64,000 nt of DNA, taken from contig OZ026518.1 of the NCBI GenBank assembly GCA_964019695.1, positions 85,245,950 to 85,309,949 of the forward strand. Reading direction: 5' to 3'. The stretch's first letter is position 1. Each line of letters begins with the position of its first letter. Under the pieces are notes generated by a model. That model was not told where the DNA came from. It saw only the letters and a program-made list of their open reading frames with translations, and made no database searches. Made by a program: the position numbers and the translations under genes. The stretch comes from Loripinus fragilis (taxonomy: Eukaryota > Mollusca > Bivalvia > Lucinida > Lucinidae). Shown here piece by piece: positions 44,804 through 56,800 of this stretch.

Positions 44804-47800
44804 CTGCAATAGTTAGAGCCAATACATGAGATTTGAGCCATGACATGTTATTTCCAACAATGTGGCATTTTGACAAGTGTAGACTCATATGAGCCTGTGC
44901 AGCCTTCTATGAAGCTTAGAAACTCCAAATGGTGTTAAGTCAGTAACTTAACACCCCTAGAATATTCAAGCGACTAGTAAAGGCTCTGATGAGACTGCGC
45001 GTATGCGCAGGCTGATCTGAGGCTTTGCTGGTTGCACTTACCAAATTGTTGGAAATTTCATGCACTGGCTCATTTGGTACCAGGCCCTTAGATAAGAGTA
45101 TGTATTCAAAATTAATTTTCTTAATTCTCAGTCAAAACATAATGGTGTGGGTACTCAAAAGAGCCGTCTCACTGAGACGTTTCTTTTGAGCACCAAAAAC
45201 ATATGTTAGACCTGGCGGGTAAGAAGATAATCATAGTTTTACACTCAATGTATTTATCAATGACAAATCAAGCCTGGTGCAGATCCCCTGGAAAAAGCTA
45301 TAAAGCTAGCATTCAATGATGGCCAACTTTTAGTGGTGTTTGGTTCCTCTCTCCCCTCATCAACTAACAAAAGAGAAGAAAAAAAACTTTGTCAGAGTTG
45401 GACTCCCTCTGACAAAACTTTCTGGATATGTGTATGTATGTTTTCTCTGCCTTGTTAGGCGTGTTGGCCCCACAGGCACAGTTTGTACTGTGTGGCAATA
45501 AAAGGTCCTTTGGTAGGGGAGAGAACTTTAGCACATATTGGATATACCATACTCTACCTTATAAGTGAGTTTTCTGTTATAAGCGCCCACCAAGTACTTA
45601 TGAGTTGTGTGCATTACATGCGCGGATCCAGAAAGTTTTGTCAGAGGGAGCCCAACTATGACAACTTTTTTTTAGTTGATGGGGTAGGGAGGATCAAAAT
45701 ACCACTATAAGTAAGCCATCATCGGCCCGCCAACAAAACGCCATTTAAATGGCGTTTGGCTGGCATACAGATGATGGCCCTACATGAATGCTAGCTTGGT
45801 AGCTTTGTGATTTTCAGGGGATCCGGACCTGTATTGCTAGACAACCCTATATTTTTGTGGCTTTTCAGGGGGGGGGGTCCGTACCCCCTCTACCCCCTCT
45901 GGATCCGTGCATGCATTATATGACTAGCCTACTGAGCAATAGTAAAATAAGTGAACATATGTATGCAATCATACAATACGACAGTACCATTTTTCACTGA
46001 ACATGATTTACTGATTTAGTTTGGCCAATGGGAAAGTTACTTAAAGTATCATAGATTTAACTCTAATGTACATAACCAAATATGAAAACTTTTCTCATTA
46101 TTTGTTTAAATATATGCTTTGTTAGCATACATATTGTCTAATATTTACGCATGCTAAGCGAGGAACATGTTTTTCAGGCTCGGATGCAAGAATAGACCTG
46201 TGATTTGGGAAACAATTGCATAATCGGTACCTCCAATGAAATTGTTGTTATTATGTGTAAATCTTACAACAAAATATATGCTAAATAAACTGATAGTCAA
46301 TCGAATAAACAGGCCCCCAGAGAAGGGTGTGTAACGAAAAATTATTTTTTCTTATTTCTCAACCAAAATATGTTGTGGGTACTCAAAAGAACCGTCTCAC
46401 TGAGACGGTTCTTTTGAGCACCAAAAACACATGTTTAAACTGATGGATAAGAAAATAATTGCAATTTTACGCTGACAAATTTTGCTTAACTGGCCCTATG
46501 ATAAAGTGTAACAAGAAATATCTTTAAAAAAAGATATTCAGCGGCATTCAAAGGAGAACATACATTTAAAGTCCTGTTGTAATGAGAAGATGTTTTTAAG
46601 CACAATAGATTGGTTTTAGATGTTGATTGATTGGATGAAGTGAAAATTGAAGGTTGCCAACGTGAAAGTTTGACTCAGAGTATGTGAACGATGTCTTTTG
46701 CAGATCATAGGGATAAAGCGTATTGTAAGCCTGTTGTAGGGACACGGTGAAAAATTGTAATTAGTCTGGAAAGTCAGTTGGTGGAGGAGTTGCATTGTAA
46801 AAGAGAAGTGCAAGTTTAAGCGTTGATCTATCTGCGAAGGTTTCAAAGCCCCTGTTACGCTATTGCAGAAGTAGTTCATAACTAAGAATGTTTGGAGTTA
46901 TGGTATAGTTTGTATATTTCATGTTTAATATTAAATATAGGGATTAAAAGTATAAGAGGATGTGAAGTGTGAAAAACTTTTAATACAAATGGTAACTGGA
47001 AACAATTAACTATGAAAGCACCTGATATGTTTAACAAATACAACATTACTTGAGACCAATGTCTAAATAAGTAAATTGTATACACTGGAAATTAGATAGT
47101 TTTAGCCTCATTAATAATGATATTAATCTGGCATTCATCTACATGCGTAGGTAGAGTTTACAGTTAGGGGCCAACTGCAAGTAGAACCTAGTGATGGCTA
47201 TATATAGTTGTTCTGGTGGGGCTACCATACCCCTTAGCAGCCACCGTAGCCAGATTGGTCCAGTTTGAAGGGTCGAAAACACACTTGGAAATCTTTCTTT
47301 AAATTTTCTTTCTTTCCTTATTACTGATTTCTATCTTTCCTATAGTTTCTCTTTCTCTACCGACAGACGATGCTTAACTATTAGATGTAGATGTAGGCTA
47401 TTTATATATACTACAAAGAACATACCGAAATATACCGGAATGTCGCCGACGGCGACACGTTTTTTGAGACAACTTGTCGACAGATTTTGAGACAATTCGG
47501 CGATACTTTACGAGACAACTCGACGGCACCTTTTTTCTTAGTGAGGCACTTGAAGGGTTTTTAAGGATACAGAGATATTGGCCAAAACACTAAAGGGATA
47601 TAAAGAAATCACATACCTATAATCAATAGGTTCAAACAGTGACTATTCGGTAGGTTCGGCCGAATTCGGTTCGGTTACAGCTTTTAGACGCAACCGGGTG
47701 AAATGGGCAACCAATGGGCGACCCGGGCTGAGCCGGATACTACAAAACAAATAGCCCCAACATCTTTCAAACAAAAGCTGATTATGTTGAAAAAGCTTTG

Positions 47801-50800
47801 CGTTTTGTTATATAAACAGGCAATTCCAGACAGAATAAACAAGAAATATCTTGAAAAAAGATATTCGGCGGCTCTCAAATACTGACGATAAACGCAACCA
47901 AATTCGCTGGTTAAGGCGAATTTCCCATCTACCCCTTTGCATGCTGGAATCTAAAACCAGCGAAGTTGTGGTTCTGTTTCTGTCTCTCTTTTGCTTGGTT
48001 GTGTGCACATCTAATTCTTTTCGCTGAGCGATATGCATCTGAATCTTTTTTTTTAATTTTAGGCATTCACCAGCAAGGGTTTGGGAACAATGTTTTAAGT
48101 TCTAAGTTTTTAGGAAAATTGGGGGTGTTGACAATAAATTAATGTAAAATTAAACGTTCACTGAAACAAACCGAACACTAGAAAAGAACATAGCCAGGAT
48201 CGAGGAATAAATACATGTAGGATTCAAAACTGATCGACACCCAGTAAGCACGTACAATCGGGCCATTATCGGCCCGCCACTGAAACGCCATCCGAATGAC
48301 ATTTTGCTGGCAGACCGATAGTGGCCCGAGTTTGGATGCTGGCTGACCCATGTGCGGATCCAGGAATTTTTGCCAGGGTGGTCCAGGCCCGACTGCCAGA
48401 AAACAGCTCTGACAACGGTTTTTGTCTTTTTTTTTTGTCCTCAACTTTTACAGTTTTACAGTGGCTTTTTAATGGTTTATTTCAAAGAAAACTATAATTT
48501 TACAAGGTTTCGGGGGGGGGGGTGTCCAATCAATTCCGGGGGGGGGGGGGGGCGGGGGCTGGAGGTCCAAATGCTAATTCTAGAAACCCATAGAACTTTT
48601 GATTTTCCAGGAGGGGGTGCGGACCCTATATCCCCCTCTGGATCCGCACATGTGACCATTTAAGAGGGTCTGGATGGGAGGGGTCTGATATTTACTATTC
48701 ATTAAAAATTTAGCCCATTATTCATCTCGTTAAAATTTTGGGTTATTCATTAAAATAAGACCAATTATTCATTAAAAGCAAGAAAGGTGGCAAAGAAATC
48801 TGATTATTCATTATTCATTAGTTTTTTCTTCAATTCATTTAAAATATAGGAATATTCATTATTTTTAGGCCCCAATTATTCACTATTCATTATTTTGTTT
48901 GTTCATTATTCACTATTCATTATAAAAAGGCCATTATTCACTAATCATTATACCCCGTCCAGACCCTCATTTAACTACTCGTAATTGATAGAAGAGACTT
49001 TACCGATAGTTACACTGTTCTTGTACAATGTACGAAAATGCATATGCCGGCTAGGGCAAGCTCAATCGCCTGAACCCAAAGGTTTCGTGCAAATTTCTGA
49101 TTAATTTGACGCCATTGTAATGGAACAAATTAAATTCACTTGTGAAGCTTTTTTTAGAAATCAATGGTTTATATTCACCATTTTGGGACAATGACACATA
49201 CCCCTGGAATTGGGAATTTTAGCGCGAAAACGCCTACAATTGAGAATTTTTAGTGTTGTGAGCTTTATTGTCAAATCATAAAACACATCATATTTAATCT
49301 GAATTTAGCAGTACTGTTAACTTGCATGATGTATTATATGAGACTGCGCAATGTTGAATATTACCAGGGCTACCACTCATATTTTGAGGGTATATAGGGC
49401 AAAATGTAGAGGGCACAATTTTTAGAGGGTACATGGGCCCACGAAAATTCCGACAGCTAAGCATTTTGAAAGCGCAGAGTAGGCTTTGATTTCCTATTAA
49501 CTGCTTAAAGTGATTCTGCAAACCCACCCTAAACAAATTTGAGCGGGGCTCCCCTTTACATCATTTGCATGAAAATGACTAAGTCAACACACTGAAAAAA
49601 ATATTTGGCAGGGGTTCCCTTATACATTATGACTTTCCGTTCACCCCAGCCCTTTCTCCAGCCAACATAAAATGCGAATAAATTAGAAAAACTGAAGAAG
49701 TGGGATGGGGCACTTGGTACTACAGAAGCTTACACCAAAGTACCAGCTCCTTCAGGTGAGTCATTTTTGACCAAGGAAGTGAAAAATAAAGAAGAAGAAA
49801 AAATAATCAGACTGGAACCCAGGCTATACTTACAGGGGAAATTACCTGTTGAAGCAAAGAAGTAAACCACGGCTGATATGCCGATCGTTAGAGGGCACAA
49901 CACCCTAGGGCCCTTATAATGCAACGAGAGGATTTACAGCGTAGTAGCACGACTGATATGCCGATAGTCGAGTCGGTTGAAAATGTCAAATAAACAAACA
50001 ATTTTAAACACAATTTACTCAACAAAACGATGATTTTTTTCTTTGATATTTTCCGACTTGAAATTGGGAATTTTTCATCCAAACATAGGAGAAAAGAAAC
50101 GTTTTGGCATTGGGAATATAACCGTATAACGGCCAAAAAAGACTATTGTCGAAATATATGAAACAGACTATAATCATGTCCAGATATGGGAATTGGAAAA
50201 GTTACAAATATTTTATTTAAATAGCGTGATATTACTGTAAAGTCCTTTCGGATTTAGTGGTTATTTTATAATGCACTTCTTTACTGTGCGCAATGCATGT
50301 AAACAATGATAGTGACAGCAATTTACAACAGTGACCTATTTGACCTATATTCGAGATAAGGTCATTTGTACATTTGCATTTTTAGACCCAGTGCACAGAC
50401 TGATTCTCTACCATTTACATGTATGTTTTCAAGTTTAGTTTCATGTGTAGTAAGATTGTATGGACATTCTGAGTAACAACCAATGAGAGCATCTTTTTCC
50501 AGTCGGTGTGATGAATATTACAATTTAAAAATGCTTCTGATTGGTGAATAATTTAGATCTAAAGCGATAATAGAACGGCCGTAAAAAAATTTAAACAGGA
50601 CCCCAAGAAAACTGCTGTGAGTTTCTTGAAATTATAGTCCGTTTCAATGAGCATAGAAAGCAGACTTGCACACCCCGTACAACCGGCTGCTTTGATGACA
50701 GGTTACTAACAATGATGACAGATACCTGATTTTATGTCCTATGAAGGGTAGGTTATAATTAATGGTTGGCAAAATTGTAAGAGAAGCTCTATGGTACTCT

Positions 50801-53800
50801 GTGGTTGATGAGAACACTTGTTAGTAATGAGAGATCCTACAGAAACAAGCTGACGTTATATCTCTCACAAATAAAGCCACACTTGATCACTATTTCAGAG
50901 GTTTCCTGAGAAAAGTCACAAAAAACGGTTATCAGTTCATGTTGTGCTTCTCTACGTCAAAGTCTGCTGTCTTCACTTATATACAATAACACTTCCTTCT
51001 ATCATTTAGCTACATTTCTGCTAAATTTGAAGCCACAGTTTGATTTTATAAAAGTAATGGATCTTATCAAAGATGACAGGTAGAGCAAACACGGCTGCCT
51101 TTGTCAACAGATCAATTTTGAAGTGGCTGTCTATGATGACATGAATTTTAGTGGCAAACATTGATGACAGGTCTTAGGTCTAGAAAGTTACTTTAAATCA
51201 ACATATTTCTTCAGCCTTTGGTCTCAACTGACAGCATAAAGCATCTTCCATATTGCATTCAGGTCAAAATAATCTTATCTGTTATTTGGTAACTGATATT
51301 GAGCATAGGTAAACAGTCAAGATTCAGACCATACACTTTAGAAACAGGGTCCATACTGCTTCTTAGAGGAATTAGATACAAAATATAAGCTCAAAATGTA
51401 CGTCAGGATCAGATATAAGTTAGATGACAAATGGGCATATATACACTTTTCAGTGAAATCTTGAGTTTTGTAATATCAGTTATTTCATAATTTCTGCTTT
51501 AAGGACAGGGTTTGGTTTGGGTTGTGCCACTTCCTGGTCATTGTTCAAGTTATTTTTCCATGCAGTACCAGTACCTGGGGACAATATTTAAAAAAAAACA
51601 CCTCCCCAATATGAATCAACAGAAAGTAGTGAGTCACTGTAAACAGATAATATCATGATCTTTCCACATAGCAAAATATATCAGCCTTGATATGGTATAA
51701 GTTGACATCATGTGATGTTGAAAGCTAAACAGGCTTGGTGTCTACTGGCGTTTTGACTGTTATCTATTGTGTTGTGCTTTGGTAACCAAAGTATTTGTTA
51801 AACATTTTTTGGCTGTGGATTACAATTTGGAATATTTAGAGCTTGGGGACCCCTTAGATTGACCCCTATTGATGGATCACATTGTCAAAATCTGAAAAAC
51901 AAATAGGCCTTGAGCTGGCTAAAGACCCCCCCCCCTCCCCCAGGGGGAATTTTGTGCACTATGCTTTTCTGAAACTACATTATATAAGACACAAAATAAA
52001 AGATGTAAGCCCTCTGAGAGTGGCAGCGTTAACGTGTAACAGCACGTGTTATACGTTACCCCCCAAAATAACATTAAACGTCCCTGATAATGTCTCAACC
52101 ATGACATGTTCATACATATTTGCATGCTGACACAGGTTTATGAACTTCTTATAACACAGTTACATAATGTTTAGTATTAATTTTATAAATGTCTTGAGTA
52201 ATTACCGTTGTATACGTTACTTAGTGTTTTCTGCGTTATTTCTGAGTATCAGTATTGTATTTATTGACTATACGTGTATTACATCTGTCACAGAATATAG
52301 TAAATCTATAAGGCTGCTACTTAAATGATTTAAAAGTTCTTTATTATGGTCGCTTAGACTATTTTTCAGGTCCATGTTATGTATGTTACCTTCAAAATAG
52401 CATTACAAATTTAAGTTAATGTCTCTAGCAAGCCCTGTTTATACTTATTTGCATGCTTGCACAGGTTTATGTACTTCTTTTAACAAGGTTTACCTATTTT
52501 AAGTATTCATTTAATAAATGCCTTGACCTTTAACTGTTATGTGTGTTACCAAATGATACATAAGTTATTATGAGTATCTGTATAGAAGTTGTTGACTATA
52601 CATGTATAAAGTCTGTCAGAGAATTTAGAAAATTTATAAGGCTGGAATAAATTGAAGTTCCTTATTGATTTATGGTGACTTAAACTAATAATATAATGTG
52701 ATCTATCAACCTTCGATGTTTGCTCACATAAACAGTATAGATACCTTGCATTCAAATCGGAAGTTCTGAAAGACAGTCACTGTGAAACATCTCAGTTATG
52801 GGCAAGGTATATGGATATGATTCAGATGGTGCTGACACTGATTAGGGCTACAAGGAAAACAACTTTGAATTGCATGTCATCTCTATCTGTATGCCTTGTT
52901 CCCAATGTTCATTGCAAACGATCACAACAACTACGCACAATATGTAGCTGTGTAACTGATTACACTCATAAATTTGATACACATCGCAGATGCAAAGAAC
53001 TTCTGGAACAAAATGGGTTTAGTGTATCACAACCATTTGTTCTTTGCTTGAGAAATGCTTTTGACATAACTATCATACAAACAATAAAGGCTTCAGCAGC
53101 TAGAACTACACTTCGCACTACAGATGGAATGGTGTATTACTCATCACATCAGAGCTTAATATACTGAAACAACTCTTAAATGCACTGAAACGAAATATTT
53201 AATCTGCTCAGATGCAAAGTAGAATGAGTACTAGAGGCAGTTTCAGGCTTCACCAATCCTTTTAGTTCTAGTTTTGAAGACATTGAACTGTACTTTTTTG
53301 TCTTTCGGTGTGCCTGCTAAGCCTGGCATAGCTAAGGATCTTATTGAGGCTGATGACATTGGCAGGAAGGCTGTTGCAGACTTCATTGGCTCACTTTTAG
53401 CTAAAAAAATCTATCTTTCACATCCCCCATAAAATGCTACAAGCTAATATAGTTTTGATGCTTGCGAGGTCAAGCAAGAAGAAATTGCCCAATTTACAAA
53501 ACGTAAACAGCCAGATGAGAGCTTAAAGGAGCGTCTTTGGTAAGCATGACCTTCTTTCTATTGGACATAATGTTTACCTTTAGTTGACACTGCCGTTCCT
53601 TCTGGGACCTGTACCATGGTCACTGTCAACTCCTGATAGCATTTCCACTAACAAGTCCAAACTTTAGCATGGCTTGCAATCACACACTGAACCAACATTA
53701 GATTGGCCATGTAGTGCTGCACTTAAGGCAGATTTTAATGCCGTAACAAAAGAGCATAATATCTTTTCCTGTCACCTTCATAGATCTGATGGCACCAGTA

Positions 53801-56800
53801 TTCAACCAGGCACTAAAGGCAGGGCATGTTGGTTTTGTCACTGATACATATATACAATGTATAAGCAGCAGTCTATAAAGTCTTACAAACATTCTCGCAG
53901 AGGATAACCTGGGTGTTTTGTTCAACAATGGTGTATGCAACAAAAGGTGCACCTCCTGAATGTCAACAGCATTGGCCAGAATATGGGGGAAGTGATCTAT
54001 AGTAATACACTGTTTAACAGATTGTGACACTACCAATGTGCCGATGTGTTAGTACCAAGGAAAGGTTATTCCTATCAAACTAATAGAGAACCCCTACCCC
54101 ACTTGTTTATCAACATTCTAAGAAGGCTAGGAAACAAATAAAGAATTGCTCTAGGCACTCATCAGTGATATGAAGCCCTAACATGTGCTATTTATGTAAT
54201 TGTGAATAAGCTGCAGTATGACATGTTTCTGAAAAAAGTACCAAAGCCATACACATATACTGACTATTTTAAATGGAATGACCATGAGCTTACCTCCACC
54301 CTGCTTTTCTGTCCTTAAGATGTACATACAAAGATTGAACTATCAAGTCTTTCTCATGAAAACAAGTGAGGCTTTCCAGATATGGACAAAATTTGTGGAA
54401 ATAAATGGGAAGGAAATCGAGTACCTCTGGGTGAAAGAAAACTTGATTGTACCCTAACAAAAGAGCCACAGAATTATATTTCACATTTTTTGTGATATGG
54501 GGTTATCATGTTCAAAACTCATCAACTCAAACCTTATAAAAGATTGAAACATAATATTTGCAGTTTCCAAAAGGTACATAAACATTCTTTAATACAAAAT
54601 GAGTTAGAAAGCACATTCACATTAAAAATATATCGAACTATATTAGTTTCATAAATCATTTATATAGGAATAATGAAAAAAAGTAACAAACGTAACACTT
54701 TGGGGTGCATATTTGTTTTCAAAGGTCCATATCTGTGATGCAAAAATAGCTTACTTGGATGATATAGCCAATTTGGAAATCTTACCTTATGGTTTGCACT
54801 TTTCAGATGTTATGTCATTTACTAAAATTATCAAAGATGTTGATGGGTAATATATATAATTGGTTGTTACAGGGAAATGGTGCCATTACCAGAGTACTGG
54901 CATATTGCTAAATCCTTGCAAGATAAATCTGATTGAGGAGTAATGAGTTATATAGGAAAAATCTTTAAAACCCTTTGATAATATATGAAGATTTGCTCTA
55001 GAACTTCTACCTGATGGGTTTTCTTTGATCTTTTAAGTTGTTACTCGCCCATTGCACTGAATGTTACAAACTTCCCATGAGTATTATGTCAACAATATTT
55101 GATGTCTCTATAAAATAAAAGAGGGTTTATGGTAGTTTATGTTTTGAGTTATTTCCTCTGCAGATGAGCCAGAGTAAAAAGAACTACATGAACCTGTGCC
55201 AGCATGCAAATAAGTACAAGCAGGTCGTGTTGGAGACCATATCTTGAATGTTTAATGGTATTCAGAGAGTAACGTATGTAACCTGGGCTGTAAAATAGTG
55301 TAAGACACCATAATAAGGCACTTTAATTCATTTGAATAGCAGCCTTATAGATTTACTATATTCACTGACGGATGTGATACATGTATAGTCAATAACTGCC
55401 ATACTGATACTTGGAAATAACATATGAAACACTAAGTAACATATACAACGGCAAAAACTCAAGACATTTATAAAATAAATGCTGAAATTATATAACTGGG
55501 CTATAAGAAGTTCTTAAACCTGTGTCAGACTTCAAAAAAGTGTGAACATGTCATGTTGGAGACATTATCAGTAAAAAAAATTAATGTTATTTTGCGGGTA
55601 ACGTACATAACATGATGTTACCCGCTAACGCTGCCACTCTCAGAGGGCTAACGTATTTCATTTTGTGGCTTATATAATGTAGTATCTGGAAATCTTAGTG
55701 TACGAAATTCCGCCTGGGGGGAAGTGGGGTCTATAGCCAGTGCGAGGCCTGGAGAATTACATTTTACATTTTTCTGTGATATGGGAGGTAGCATGTTCAG
55801 CATCTAATAACTCAAAAAGTATATAAGATAGAAACGTAATGCTTGCAGTTTTGAAAAGGTAATTAAAAAATCTTTAATATAATATCAAATTAATGAACAT
55901 AAACTGGTTTCAATAAAATTTAAGACAAACTATATTAGATGCATTTATCTTTTAAAAGGGAGTTCAATGAAAAAATGTAACATACACTACATCGGGGGTG
56001 ACTATATTTGTTTTCAAATGTCATTATCTGTGGCCCAGTACTAGCTAATTTAGAAAATATAACCAAATTGGAAATCCTACCTTATCTTTTGCACTTTTCT
56101 GAAGTCTTAAAAAGAATTTTAATTATCAAATATTTTGTAGGGTAACGTATGTAACAGGCTGTTACAGCTTAACGCTTCCATTGTCAGAGGGCTAACATGT
56201 TGCAAAATCCTTGCAAGACATTGGGCTTCAAGAAAAATATGGTCTACGAAATTCCCCCTGGGGGGGGGGGAGGTAAACCATATCCAGCCAGTGGCCTAAA
56301 ATACTTTGATCACCAAGGCACAACACAATAGATACCAGCCAAGACGCAAGAATACACAATGCCTGTTTAGCTGTCAACATCACATGATGTCAACTTGCAT
56401 ACTATACTGGTACTGCTTTGAACAATAATAACATGAACAGTGACCAGGAAGTTGCACAACCCAAACCCTGTCCTTAAATCCCAAACGTACAATAACTGAT
56501 ATTACAATGATAAATAAAAAGTGAGTATGATCAGGAAATACCACAATCACAAACTGCAGACAAACCCATGACACCATGAGGAAGACCCACACAACAATCA
56601 CGAGACACCGGAAGGACAAACTAAGCAAAGCAGCCAGCTCTCTCTACCCCATCAAGATGATTGCAAAACTAGAATGAACATAAAGTAACGTACAACAAAA
56701 CATAGAACAATAACAGGCTCCTACAATGGGAGTAACAATTAACAACAAGCCAATAACAACAGAACCACCGCTCTAGAATGGACAGCAGCACAAGCCACCG

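Noticed and set aside
47684..48038. Overlapping open frames on both strands
   Set aside because: Mutually overlapping, no motif, and part of the sequence recurs at 46.5 kb as a repeat.
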